A DNA stretch of 64,000 nt, taken from positions 107,306 through 171,305 of the forward strand of contig JABANP010000070.1 of the NCBI GenBank assembly GCA_013115135.1, read 5' to 3'. The stretch is from Perkinsus olseni (Eukaryota; Perkinsozoa; Perkinsida; Perkinsidae). The translations under genes were made by a program, and so were the position numbers. Position 1 is the stretch's first letter, and every line of letters starts with the position of its first letter. This document shows, one piece after another, positions 1 through 9,826 of the stretch. The notes under the pieces are model-generated. The model did no database searches. It was not told the DNA's origin and was given only the letters and a program-made list of their open reading frames with translations.

Positions 1-235
1 TCCACGAAAGACTCTAAATGCAATCGATCCTTTGACGCATACACATACAAGCTGCGCTTAACACTCTCGCGCCCGCCAAATACTGTCTATCTGTCTACCT
101 TGCACGCACGGGCCGCACAGTCAAAAAGTTAAAGCAGCAAGTAAGGCCGAACGGAGTCGATTTACATATAGCGAACAATCGATATCTCGCAGCTAGAACA
201 CTGGCCAACAGGAGCGGGCAGATCCTCCTGCCACA
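1..235 (-). repeat. 3' LTR (partial, cut by window start)
   Basis: Every base from 1 to 235 appears to match 9862-10096. In element orientation the LTR begins TGTGG at 235, the expected TG start. The outer end is outside the window. Confidence 0.93.
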
Positions 236-246
236 TCTCGTCCCCT
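236..246 (-). other. Polypurine tract of the LTR element
   Basis: On the coding (minus) strand this reads AGGGGACGAGA and directly abuts the TG of the 3' LTR, the standard position of the plus-strand primer in LTR retrotransposons. Confidence 0.75.
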
Positions 247-362
247 GTAAATCTGGCGCAGTGAGGAAATAACTTCAACAATAAAAAGGCAGCTAAGGAA
301 ACAATACGCATCTAGCGAAGTGAAATAGCGAATTGGGACAGGCTGCACGCAGAACGTGACAG

Positions 363-974
363 CTAATGTCCGATCGACTTATAGCGATCCAAAACCCAGT
401 TAGACACATCCTTGAGCTCAACCTTAGGATCCCATCTCCACCACGAGTTCAACGAATACGGGCCAGACAGTTGTTCACGACGTTGTTGGCGACGGGCCTC
501 ATCAGTCTCAGGCGCATAGAACCACTCGTCAGGCCGAACGTCAGAGTAAACCTCAGGCCAAGGGAAGGCCTCCTCGTTGGGGAAAGGCTGCACTCCTTCT
601 CTCGCACGCACCGCCTCGTACTTGTAGATGTGCTGGACCAAAGCTTCAGGCTTACGCAGGCCACTATCACGACCAAGTTCATCCTTCATCACAGGCAGGA
701 AGGCACGGAGAGAACGAGCCACGAAGACCATACCATCAGGCCGAAGAGGCGTTACTCTGGCCAAACGTTGAACTTGATGTAGAGCACGCTCGCAGTGACG
801 CTGACAACAACACACCACCGAGCAGTCGTTCCTTACCGGGCCATCAATATGTCCTCCTTCACAATGGTAGAAGACTGCTAGGGCAGGAACCGAGGCTGAT
901 CTTAACCATCTCAAAATACCGCTGGCCGAAACCAAATAAGGCTCAGGCCAAACATCACCATCCCTCTTCCACAC
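363..974 (-). pseudogene. C-terminal continuation of the extra ORF, out of frame
   Basis: A 203-codon open frame with only a GTG at its start, overlapping the end of the previous ORF. It contains a Cys-rich segment (CSVVCCCQRHC) and ends WVLDRYKSIGH. The lack of an ATG and the overlap suggest it is the displaced C-terminus of the upstream ORF rather than a separate gene. A one-base indel near 975-1000 would reconnect them. No family recognised. Confidence 0.5.
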
Positions 975-2842
975 CTTCGGGCCAGCAAGTAGCTCGGTGA
1001 ACGGAGGAGCATCTTACCAGAGACATCCCAGTCCCAAGCAGGGATCTGGCCGGCACACAAGCGATGGTTGATCACCAACTCAGCGTCGTCGGCTAAAGCT
1101 CTACAGGCAGACGGGAACCCCTTCCAGAAACCCTTGAGATCTCTGAGCTCAGCGGAGTCCTTGACCTTGATATCGTCGTCATATAACCACCACACGTCTC
1201 CACGACCCGCGCGGGCCGATGAACGCGGAACCACATCATTGAATCGCACGTCGGGCCGAGGTCGCAAGGCATCACCCCAGCCAGGATGAGGAACACCAGC
1301 TCGTTGAAGAACTTGATCAGTGCTCCAGTCAAAATCATTGGAAGGGCGCCTCCTAGACGGAGCGGCCGAAGCCACAAGCCGATCTTCGGAAGAACGCACT
1401 TCCAGCGAACGCTTCTCCAGGCCATCATTTTCCTTCTCGAGGAACTGGTCGTTGACCACCGATCTCACCGTAGGGGTTGTCGAACTCATACAGGCCAGTA
1501 ATCCTTCCACAGGAAACATACGAGCTTGCTCCCAAGCTCCAATATCCTCCAACAGGCTGGAGACAGCGGTCGCAACTTCAGGCGGGACCACGAACACGAA
1601 GGCAGAGGGACTCACCTCCTCCTCTAGAACCTGGCGGAAACTCTCGACCGTATCCTTCCATACGTCCCCAGAGGCAGCAGTATCCTCTGGCGAAGAAGCC
1701 GATGTCGGACCATCTTTGGAACAGGCCGAACCACCCGTAGTCCTCGGAGGAGTCGAAACATTACGAGAACCCTGAGCCAAACCAGCATTCACAGTCCTTG
1801 GCAGCGGCAGATCACGTCTTGGGGAAGGCTTCGCAGAACGATACAGCTCACCCAACAGACCATCCAGCAAGCTGCTTGACGGACAGGTAGCCTCCACGAA
1901 GACGAACGGCGGGTCGCCTTTCACGACGGCAGACGGCCAACGCTTATCACGACTGCGTTCAAAGACCATCAGGCTGCCACGACCAGCATGGATGTACACC
2001 GAGTGAACGTCGACGGTAAGCTCCGACTGCATGGCATGCGCCAAGGGCCAAAGAGCAGGGTGCAGACGGGACGAACGCATACCATCCATTAACATGCGGG
2101 CAGTAACGCCGGTCTTGAACACGGGATGAGAGATCCAGAAGTAGGGATAGATACGCCAGGAAGAACTCTTCTTGTGAACCACCTCGTTGAACTGGCCGTC
2201 CTTATGACCCAACTTATCAATGTGCCTCAACGCCGGTTGCAGGCGATTCTCGGTCGGGCCGTAGGGGCGTAGCTTCACAGGTGCCTGGCAGCAGTGACAG
2301 TAATACGTGTCGTCGTGGGCATAGACGGTGCCACAGGCCACCAAAATCACGAAGGAGTCCATGGCCACCGGGCTCAACCGAGCTTCATCTTCGGCGTTGT
2401 AAGAAGCGGGCGGCACATCGATGACATAACGAGCACCAGCTGTCACTGAGTTCACCATGACGGTCTCATCCACGGGCTGCCAACGAACACCCCATTGGGC
2501 AGCTCTAACCTCCTCTAACTCCCACGGCGAACCACGGGCTAAGAGGCTTCTCATTGCCTCCTGCTGGGAGAGAGCCAAGGGCCAAGGCGGACAGTACTCA
2601 GGTTGGAGGCCAACACCGAGATCCGTCCAAACCTCGTTAGTAGCGGTGTCCGTGCCGGTCACAGTGTTGTCGTCAGTAACACGGTCCCTCCAACCACGTT
2701 CTTGAAGAGGTGCAGGCCGGCCACTCTGGCCAACCAGGGTGCCGAACTCCTCCCAGCAGTCGCCAACATCCCTCACTTCGATCTCACGTCGCAAGGGGCT
2801 GGTCTCCACGGCCGACATAACCAAGTCGCGGAGACGGAACAT
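911..2842 (-). CDS. Extra ORF of the LTR element (env position), function unknown
   Basis: Between pol and the 3' LTR there is a long minus-strand frame; the first ATG gives about 643 residues. I do not recognise a family. Visible features: a Cys/His cluster (about residues 180-200 of the protein, YYCHCCQAPVKLRP after a CGTVYAHDD segment), a WRIYPYFWISHPVF aromatic stretch, a central Ser/Thr-rich low-complexity part, and a predicted acidic C-terminal part. There is no clear signal peptide or transmembrane segment, so an envelope protein is not supported. The frame appears to continue, after a one-base shift near 975-1000, into the ORF ending at 363, giving roughly 840 residues in total. Position and size make it a genuine third gene of this element family or a captured host gene. 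Confidence 0.6.
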   Translation of the reverse strand: MFRLRDLVMSAVETSPLRREIEVRDVGDCWEEFGTLVGQSGRPAPLQERGWRDRVTDDNTVTGTDTATNEVWTDLGVGLQPEYCPPWPLALSQQEAMRSLLARGSPWELEEVRAAQWGVRWQPVDETVMVNSVTAGARYVIDVPPASYNAEDEARLSPVAMDSFVILVACGTVYAHDDTYYCHCCQAPVKLRPYGPTENRLQPALRHIDKLGHKDGQFNEVVHKKSSSWRIYPYFWISHPVFKTGVTARMLMDGMRSSRLHPALWPLAHAMQSELTVDVHSVYIHAGRGSLMVFERSRDKRWPSAVVKGDPPFVFVEATCPSSSLLDGLLGELYRSAKPSPRRDLPLPRTVNAGLAQGSRNVSTPPRTTGGSACSKDGPTSASSPEDTAASGDVWKDTVESFRQVLEEEVSPSAFVFVVPPEVATAVSSLLEDIGAWEQARMFPVEGLLACMSSTTPTVRSVVNDQFLEKENDGLEKRSLEVRSSEDRLVASAAPSRRRPSNDFDWSTDQVLQRAGVPHPGWGDALRPRPDVRFNDVVPRSSARAGRGDVWWLYDDDIKVKDSAELRDLKGFWKGFPSACRALADDAELVINHRLCAGQIPAWDWDVSGKMLLRSPSYLLARRCGRGMVMFGLSLIWFRPAVF

Positions 2843-2886
2843 AGAACAGGCTGACGGACAGGCGGATAAAAACTGCAACCCAGGCA

Positions 2887-3599
2887 CAACGCTATAACAA
2901 CAATCCTTCCCAACTCAGCCGTAACCGCTGCTGAGCCGTTTCGCCCTCGGCACACCGCCGAGGAAACGGTCAAGGAACAACGCGCACGCATGCGCGTGAC
3001 GCGCCGCGAAGCTAGGCCGCACAACCGCACTGCCCGAGCCCACCACAAAGGGAAAGATTCCCTTGACAACCGTCTTCAACCAAACCTAACCTCGCCGATG
3101 TCGTGGTCCACCAAAACCTCGTCGGAGTTATCGTTCACGACTAGCGTCGAAATCATAGTTGAACTGACGTCACAAAAATCCGTGACACAAATCCCGGGAC
3201 AAGTCTGTTCCCGAAGGAACTCGTCGGAAGGCCGAAACCGTGGCCTTTATCGAGCATCTCACTCATCGGAAGGCCGAAACCGTGGCCTTTAATCGAGCAT
3301 CCCAAACGACGAAGGACGCAACACACTCAACCTTCGCTACCATCCGGGTCTCACGTTCCCCGAACAGTGCTCCGGCTGAACACAGGCACCACCAACTGGC
3401 AGCCAACAAATCACATCGGTTGATCAGGCCGACATAATCCGTGACCAGAACCCAGCGGTAGCAACGAATCGAAATAATCAAGAGCAAAACGGGGGCCCCA
3501 TAGTCCAACACACGCGCGCCAAAACAACAACAACTACTACACAACGTCAACTCAGCCGGCTCTACACTACACTACGCTACATTCTCTCCTCCCCTCCCC
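2887..3599. other. Non-coding spacer between pol and the extra ORF
   Basis: No convincing coding sequence. It contains a 36-bp direct repeat (3224-3302) and otherwise Arg/Ser-biased shadow frames. It may hold the leader or promoter for expression of the downstream ORF; no specific signal was identified. Confidence 0.5.
3224..3302. repeat. Tandem direct repeat, two copies of about 36 bp
   Basis: The block beginning TCGGAAGGCCGAAACCGTGG occurs at 3224 and again at 3266, with one inserted A in the second copy and a 6-bp spacer. It sits in the spacer upstream of the extra ORF of the LTR element. Confidence 0.85.
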
Positions 3600-6500
3600 C
3601 TACTCAGAGCCACGAGGAGGCATCTGAGTAGCAGAGGAAGAATAGGAGCCGCCCTGGCCGTAATGGTCAGGACTAAAGAAGGTGGTCTGATGCCTGGTTC
3701 GTGCTGAACGTCGAGAACCAACTGGGCCAACCTGGCCACTCTGTTGAGCGTTGGCATCGTCGGTGACCACCGTCGCGGCCGGAACCGATCCGACCGGGGG
3801 GTTGCCTCCGTCTTGAGGCACGGCCGCAGGGGCTTGTGCAGGGGGTGCAGGGGAATGCACAGGCTGACTCTGCGGCGAATCATGATCCTCCACGGGCTGC
3901 TCGGGGCTGTCTAAGTGGAGGCTTGGCGAGCTCGGGGGGTGAGCGTCGTCGTACTCAGGCGCGGTAACTACTGAAATGTCGTCCAGGGCAGTGTAAGTCG
4001 ATCCACGCGGACTTCCCAAAACACTTGTCACGGAGTGTTCGTCATCACTCTCTTGGACCTGAGCACAAGGAACGGAATTCTCAGCAACATTCTCACCCTC
4101 TTGAGCAAGCGGCTGGAGAGGCACCTCCAGCGGAGGCTCCAAGGCCGGAGACCTCACAGCCTCAGGCTGCACCTCTGGCAGGTCAGCCTCTTCAATTAGA
4201 GAAGGGGGCCTCGGGACCTCCTCCCCAGTATCATGTTGTTCGACTAACGGAGCGGCGTCGTACTCATCAAAAGCCTCGGGAGCAAACCCATAGCCACGGT
4301 TAACGTCAGCCACCGGGGCTTCCTGCCCGGGTGCTGGCGGTATCTCAGGCGCCGAAGACGGTGGTGGTAACGTCCTCTCCCGGTCGTCCCCAAACGGAAA
4401 TTCGGGGATGTTCGGGGCCTCTCGCACAGGGGTTGGTCGCTGACGGGCAATACCGAGCTCGGCCGGGACGCACTCAGGCTGTAGCGAGTCGTTGATCACG
4501 TGGTCGACAGAAATGACTTTCTCCACCATGTCTGGCCAACGGCGTAACACCACAGTCTTCTCATTGGTGCCCGGGACGAACTTCAGCACATACCAGTTCG
4601 GCTGCCAGCGAGGCAGGAGCTTGTGGCCGGGGGTCGCTGTTCGGAAAATTCTTAGAAGTACTCGCTGGCCGATGTAGAATATTCGGCGTTGTTGATGGCC
4701 AGCTTCAGCCTGCTGCCGGTGGGCTGACGATCGGCTGACGACCCATTGGTCGACTATATCCGCCAGCCTGGCCTTGACGAAGGATGCATGTTCGGCGTAA
4801 CCTGTGGGGTCGAATAAAAACTCTGTGTACTGATCGAAAGAAGGCAGGAAGGAGCACCGCGATTCCCGATTGAACATCAAGTAGAACGGGCTGTACCCCG
4901 TGCTGCTATGCACAGAGGTATTGTACGACCACAACAAAGGCCGTAACCACTGCTTCCAGTTCCCCGAAGACACATGAGTTCTTAACAGGCCTAAAATGGT
5001 AGCGTTGAACCTCTCCACGGCCCCATTGGCGCATGGATGATACACACTGGTTCTCGCTTTCGTTACACCTAACAATTGTAGTACTTCTAAAAATAACTGA
5101 CTTTCAAAGGCCGGACCCTGATCCGAGAGCAGACGCTGGGGTGGGCCGAAAATGGAGAACAAGTGCAGCAGACATCTGGCTGCCTCCTCGGCCGACTCTC
5201 CCCGTACCGGGAAAGCATCGGCCCACTTCGTGAAGTGGTCCACCACCACCAGCAGTTTGGAGATGCCATCGGGCGCCGGGGCCACCGTGAGGAAGTCGAC
5301 AGCCACTGTTCTCCACGGCGTGCCAATCGGCAAGGGCATCGCCGGGCCGACAGGAGGCCGATGACCCTTAGCAATCTGGCACTGCTGACAAGCCGCCACG
5401 TGCTCGGCAACGTCCTCTGCCATCGTAGGCCAGTAACACAACCGCCGCAACTTCTCCAAATTCCGATCCCGTCCGAAGTGGCCGTCGTGCTCATGGAAGT
5501 GCTGCATGACTTCTTGCCGAACAGATGACGCTACGACCGGCACCCATCTCGCTTCATCCTCAGGCAGGAAGTGAGCCAGACGAACCAACACGTTATCGGC
5601 AACGTCCAGAACATTCCACAGCTTCTTATAAGGCCGCAACGGGGGAATCTTGAACTCTGTCCTGGCCAGCGGTTGGGGATCTTGGCGTCGCTCCCTCACC
5701 TCCGCGATGATGGGGTCATCATTCTGCTGCCGCACGATATCCTCCCTCGACCAATGCTCCGCAATGGACAACACGCAGGCCGGCCGGCAGCTCGCTGGCA
5801 GTCGAGGGAAGGGCCATGGCACATCGTCATCGTCCCCAGAAACAGCGGCCGCAGCCGGGGCTGATGGCAACTGCTCTAGGAACTCATCCGTCGGGGCCGT
5901 CCTTAACCTCGAGAGCGCGTCGGCAGCCTTGTTCACCTTTCCTTCCACGTATCGTACAGTGAAGGAATACTGGCTCATAGCCAGCAACCAACGCTGTACC
6001 TTGGCCGAATTGGAGGTCGTGATCCATTGCAAGGGGCGGTGATCAGACAAAACAACTAGATCTAGCGGGTAACCTAAAAAGAACGTGCGGAAGTGATCCA
6101 ACGCCTTGAAGATGGCGTAAGCCTCCTTCTCGTAGACAGGCCACCTCAGCTGGGCTCCGGAGAGGGCCTGGCTATAGAAAGCCAGAGGCCTCCCTTGTTG
6201 CTCCAACACCGCACCTATGGCGTAGTCCGAGGCGTCCGTGACCAGTTGGAAGGGCTGCTCGAAGTCCGGATAGGCCAAGGCCGGCAAGGCCGCAAGGCTA
6301 GACTTGAGATATAAGAAGGCCGCGTCGTGCTCCTCTCCCCACTTATCCACGAGGCTGTTGTTCTTCTCCTTTTTACAGGCGGACTCCAAGGCATACAAGG
6401 GCCGCACAACCGAAGAGAAGTGACTGACAAAATGCCGATAGTAACCAGCCAGGCCGATGAATGACCTAAGCTCGCTAGCAGTAGTGGGAACAGGCCATCG

Positions 6501-7040
6501 GAGCACCGCTTCAACCTTGGCAGCATCCGGGGTCATACCCTTCTCATTGAACACGTGTCCGAGGTAACCCACCTCCGACCGAGCAATTTCGCACTTGTCA
6601 CCCGCGATGGTCAGGTTGGCCTCCTCTAACAGGCGGAACACCTCTTCCAAATGTCGGAGATGCTCCTCGTGACTACGGCTGAACACCAAGACGTCGTCGA
6701 GGTAGACCCGTACGTAGGGGAGGTGTCCCAACACCATGTCCATCAACCTCTGAAAGGTGGCCGGGGCCGAGGCTAGGCCGAACGGCATGCGGCACCACTC
6801 GTACAACGGGAACCCTGGGCCTGGACAGAAGGCCGTCTTGTGCTGGTCCTCAGGCCGTACCGGCAGTTGCCAGTAACCACTCCTCAAATCCAGGGTCGAG
6901 AACACCTTGGCGTGACTAAGATGTTCCTGAACGTCGTCGGGCCGCGGGACAGGATAGGCCTCAGTGTGACAGGCCTGGTTCAACTTACGATAATCGACAC
7001 ACATGCGCACCTTCCGTTCTTTTTGGGAACGTATACGCAC
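3600..7040 (-). CDS. pol: Pol: reverse transcriptase, RNase H, integrase
   Basis: About 1146 residues. RT shows CVDYRKLN, the LDLRSGYWQLPV block and catalytic YLDD (VRVYLDDVLVFS). RNase H follows with TDASDYAIGAVL and the DHRPLQW block. Integrase has the HHCC zinc finger (H-X3-H...CQQC) and the DDE core with VDFLTVAP, LLSDQGPAF and the glutamate in GAVERFNATIL. After the core comes a conserved GPY-like segment (NWYVLKFVPG) and then a Pro/Glu-rich tail of some 250 residues without a recognisable chromodomain. Long uninterrupted reading and intact catalytic residues suggest recent activity, but the start of RT lies in the previous frame because of the frameshift near 7020. Confidence 0.92.
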   Translation of the reverse strand: MRIRSQKERKVRMCVDYRKLNQACHTEAYPVPRPDDVQEHLSHAKVFSTLDLRSGYWQLPVRPEDQHKTAFCPGPGFPLYEWCRMPFGLASAPATFQRLMDMVLGHLPYVRVYLDDVLVFSRSHEEHLRHLEEVFRLLEEANLTIAGDKCEIARSEVGYLGHVFNEKGMTPDAAKVEAVLRWPVPTTASELRSFIGLAGYYRHFVSHFSSVVRPLYALESACKKEKNNSLVDKWGEEHDAAFLYLKSSLAALPALAYPDFEQPFQLVTDASDYAIGAVLEQQGRPLAFYSQALSGAQLRWPVYEKEAYAIFKALDHFRTFFLGYPLDLVVLSDHRPLQWITTSNSAKVQRWLLAMSQYSFTVRYVEGKVNKAADALSRLRTAPTDEFLEQLPSAPAAAAVSGDDDDVPWPFPRLPASCRPACVLSIAEHWSREDIVRQQNDDPIIAEVRERRQDPQPLARTEFKIPPLRPYKKLWNVLDVADNVLVRLAHFLPEDEARWVPVVASSVRQEVMQHFHEHDGHFGRDRNLEKLRRLCYWPTMAEDVAEHVAACQQCQIAKGHRPPVGPAMPLPIGTPWRTVAVDFLTVAPAPDGISKLLVVVDHFTKWADAFPVRGESAEEAARCLLHLFSIFGPPQRLLSDQGPAFESQLFLEVLQLLGVTKARTSVYHPCANGAVERFNATILGLLRTHVSSGNWKQWLRPLLWSYNTSVHSSTGYSPFYLMFNRESRCSFLPSFDQYTEFLFDPTGYAEHASFVKARLADIVDQWVVSRSSAHRQQAEAGHQQRRIFYIGQRVLLRIFRTATPGHKLLPRWQPNWYVLKFVPGTNEKTVVLRRWPDMVEKVISVDHVINDSLQPECVPAELGIARQRPTPVREAPNIPEFPFGDDRERTLPPPSSAPEIPPAPGQEAPVADVNRGYGFAPEAFDEYDAAPLVEQHDTGEEVPRPPSLIEEADLPEVQPEAVRSPALEPPLEVPLQPLAQEGENVAENSVPCAQVQESDDEHSVTSVLGSPRGSTYTALDDISVVTAPEYDDAHPPSSPSLHLDSPEQPVEDHDSPQSQPVHSPAPPAQAPAAVPQDGGNPPVGSVPAATVVTDDANAQQSGQVGPVGSRRSARTRHQTTFFSPDHYGQGGSYSSSATQMPPRGSE

Positions 7041-8284
7041 GGGAACCGCCAGGCCGAAGTGGACCTCCTTATGACGCCAAGCTCCTCCATCTCACGGAGC
7101 TGGGCCTCAATGTCCTCCCGCCATTTATGGGGCACGGGACGGACTCGTTCCACCACCGGGGTGTCGTCGTGGGTGTTCACGCGATGTTGCACCTTATCAC
7201 ATTGACCAGGCCGAAGAGAAAATAGCTGACCGAACTTTTCGCAAAGCGATTGGAAAGGCCGTAGCTCCGGCCTTCCCTTGTCAATATCAGGCAACTGCTT
7301 CTCCTCGGCGCGGAAGTCGGGGATGGCGAAACGAAGCGCACCCGCGATGTCGTCATCGTCTAGCTCGTTCATGTCACACCCCGGGGGAGGCCACTTCTCT
7401 GGCGCGGTCAGGACAACGCCCTTCGGCAATTGAGTCGGCGCAAACGACCGAATCTGCCCCTTACCAGGGACCTTCAGCCCTTGCCGGGCCAACTCTTCGT
7501 CGGTGAGGGGCTGCACGTGTGGCTGGGCTGCCATGGCATAGACGGAACGGACGGGATCATTCAGAACCATCTGGAAATCCTCAAGCAACTTATCCCACTC
7601 GTCCCGAGTGGGCCGCCCTTCTAAATGTCGGGCGATCCCAAAATCTGGCTGCCCCTCCTCATGAGGTGCGCAAGCCGAATCGCCGTCAGTTTGACAAGCC
7701 ACATCACATTTCTCAACGCTGGCAGTCACCCAGGCTGCCGAACTATCAAGCCGTCCCCCACCAGTCGCCTTCCGGGGCCCCTGGCCCTCATTAATTAATT
7801 GCCGACACTCCTCAGTTTGAGTAGAAGCGGCCGCCCTTTGCTTCGGCATCAGGCTACTCGGGCCGGAGGCAATGCTCGGGCCACGAGACACCTTCCCCGT
7901 CGGACTCCTCCCCTGCAGGGACGTCGTCTGGGTCTCGCCATACGGCAAAGTTAAACCATCCCCCACTCGCACTGTATCCATCTCCCATCTCAGCGCATTA
8001 GCTGAGCCCAAGTCGAACGCATACGGAGCAGCCGGTCCCGCACTTCGGGCCGTACTACTCCTCAACTCGATCGGGTTCTGCTCATAGAGCACGTTGAACC
8101 CGAAATGTCTTAAGAAATCATGGCCTAGAATAATCGGGAAGGCCAACGAATCGCAAACGTACACAGACATGGTACAACGAAGTCCCTTTGGAGACACCCT
8201 GACGACGGGCCAAATAAGAGGCCGTCGCCGCCTCCGCCGACTCATACACGAAGAAGTCAAGATTAACGGTGCCAACGATGGCAA
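6980..8284 (-). pseudogene. pol: Protease C-terminus, linker and start of reverse transcriptase
   Basis: This frame carries the protease C-terminal strand (FPIILGHDFLRHFGF), a linker of roughly 200 residues rich in Ser/Pro/Gln, and the beginning of RT (the LREMEELGVIRRSTSAW segment, then FPCVYVPKKNG). It stops shortly after PKKNG. The next RT segment, with CVDYRKLN, is in the frame of the following ORF, so a second single-base frameshift lies near 7010-7030, just after an AAAAA run on the coding strand. A single missing base in the GGAAGG stretch would explain it. Confidence 0.85.
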
Positions 8285-8534
8285 ATTCAGACTTATCCAC
8301 AGTCAGTAGTTGGCATCCATCCACGGGCTGCACAGTGAGACCTTCAGGCAGCTGAGACTGAGATACCAAGGTAGCACAGCAGCCAGTGTCTACCAAGGCA
8401 CGAAATAAACCTCGCCACTGACCATGGGGAGAAATAAAATCGGTGAGCAGGAAGAGTCCTCTATCCCCACCGATAGGATAGAGAACCGTCTCCTCCCTAG
8501 GCGACCGCGGGCTGCTTAGCGGCCGCCCTCCTCG
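8118..8534 (-). pseudogene. pro: Protease, N-terminal part, in -1 frame to gag; ends by frameshift
   Basis: The frame entered from the gag slippery site is open to 8118 and contains the retropepsin active-site signature ALVDTGCCATLV (Asp-Thr-Gly) at about 8350-8400. The second half of the protease, with the conserved ILGHDFL motif, is in a different frame (see 6980-8284). One base must be gained or lost around 8190-8220 to join them. This reads as an inactivating indel or a sequencing error, because programmed shifts inside a protease domain are not known to me. Confidence 0.8.
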
Positions 8535-9652
8535 TTTCCCGCCGGGGCCTTGTCCTTCAGCTTAGGGCAGTTGCGGGCCCGGTGCTCAGCCTGGCCGCAG
8601 ACGAAACATCCCTTGTCGAACTTCTTCTCCGGGCAGTGAAAGACGTAGTGACCACCTTGACAGATAGGACACTTCTTCACCGGGGGGAACCTTCTCGCAC
8701 CCTTCCCTTTACCCTGCACATCACCCGGAGGAGCAGACTTCAACCCCTTAACCTCTTGGATAACCGCCTGCATAGTCTCAGTGAACGCCCTTATGGTATC
8801 CGGGAGGATCGCCTCAGCGGCCACCGCGGCCTGACGAGGCTGCCTGTTCTTCTCTGGGGGCTCTTCGAAGGAGGTGTGGTCCTCGACAATGCGGCACATC
8901 TCTGCTACCGTAGAGGGCTTCTTGTTCCTCAAGGCCGTCTTCGCTCCCCCAGAAACGTTGGCGATGAGGCGGTCCAATACCATACGCCCTCTTGTCTTCT
9001 CAGGCAACCGGTCGGCCTCAGGCAGCGTGGCGTTGTACTCATCAATGGCCGTAAAGAGCTTCGTGACGAACAGGCCGATCTTAGACTTGCGGTCCCACTT
9101 TGCCGCGTTGAACCGCTCTAACGATAGATCGGCCACACTCCGGTCGAAGAGGTCGAGCAACAATGCCTTCCCTTCCTTATAAGGGCCGTTCTTAGCATTC
9201 TTCTCCCAACACTCAAAGAACTGACCAGAAAGATAACCACCAAGGTGGGCCGCCATCGCATCCTCTTGCCATCCCACCGCCTGACCACAGTTCTCATAAC
9301 GTCGGAACCACAACCGTAAATCCCCAGTTCCATCATACATCTCAGGCATCGGGGCCGCAACTTGCATCACCGTCGACGGGCCGGCGTACGCGTGCGCAGA
9401 AGAGGCCGGTGTCTCAGACGAAGCAGAGTCCTTGTGGGCCTCGACGGCTCGCCACGTAGCCTTAATAGTCTCATTATGACGGCGGGCCGCCTCCTCAGCG
9501 ATGTTGCGAGCCCAAGCGCATAACTCGTCGTTGCCACCCTTGTCAGCACACTCCCGGGCCGCCTTCTCACCCTCGGCGGCTGGGTCAACGAAACCTTCTT
9601 CACGATTGAGGCTGCCAGAGGCACCTCCACCAGAACCAGAACCATTAACCAT
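8516..9652 (-). CDS. gag: Gag polyprotein (capsid/nucleocapsid)
   Basis: A 378-residue protein starting at a true ATG. The N-terminal third is Gly/Ala/Glu-rich, and the middle (about residues 95-260) is a helical, Trp-rich capsid-like region containing LRLWFRRYENCGQAVGW, typical of Ty3 gag. The C-terminus carries two zinc-knuckle motifs: CPICQGGHYVFHC (CX2CX3HX4C, slightly short) and CFVCGQAEHRARNC (canonical CX2CX4HX4C). It packages the element RNA. The ORF ends TAA at 8516, six codons after the slippery heptamer at 8534-8540, so a fraction of ribosomes should continue into protease in the -1 frame. The gag frame itself appears undamaged. Confidence 0.9.
   Translation of the reverse strand: MVNGSGSGGGASGSLNREEGFVDPAAEGEKAARECADKGGNDELCAWARNIAEEAARRHNETIKATWRAVEAHKDSASSETPASSAHAYAGPSTVMQVAAPMPEMYDGTGDLRLWFRRYENCGQAVGWQEDAMAAHLGGYLSGQFFECWEKNAKNGPYKEGKALLLDLFDRSVADLSLERFNAAKWDRKSKIGLFVTKLFTAIDEYNATLPEADRLPEKTRGRMVLDRLIANVSGGAKTALRNKKPSTVAEMCRIVEDHTSFEEPPEKNRQPRQAAVAAEAILPDTIRAFTETMQAVIQEVKGLKSAPPGDVQGKGKGARRFPPVKKCPICQGGHYVFHCPEKKFDKGCFVCGQAEHRARNCPKLKDKAPAGNEEGGR
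8534..8540 (-). promoter_or_regulatory. -1 ribosomal frameshift slippery site (G GGA AAC)
   Basis: The minus strand reads GGGAAAC with the gag codons phased as G GGA AAC, the canonical X XXY YYZ heptamer. It lies 18 nt before the gag stop. Slipping back one base enters a frame that is open from here through the protease DTG motif. The downstream sequence is very GC-rich with complementary stretches that could form the stimulatory structure, though I did not fold it. Confidence 0.8.
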
Positions 9653-9826
9653 CGTACCAGTACCAATATATTAACAAGGAGCTGCTACCAGAAGATGTGG
9701 GCGGATATCTTCAACGTCGTGATCGAGTCGTCGATTGATACTATAGGTAGTCGATGCCAGTGACTCTGGTAACACAATCCCAAAGGCAATACAGATATCA
9801 GATAATAGTTGAGCTGCTGCTGACGA

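Noticed and set aside
911..2842. Retroviral envelope glycoprotein
   Set aside because: No signal peptide, transmembrane anchor or furin-like site is visible; only the position fits.
5087..5528. Alternative ORFs within pol
   Set aside because: Shadow frames of the integrase coding region.
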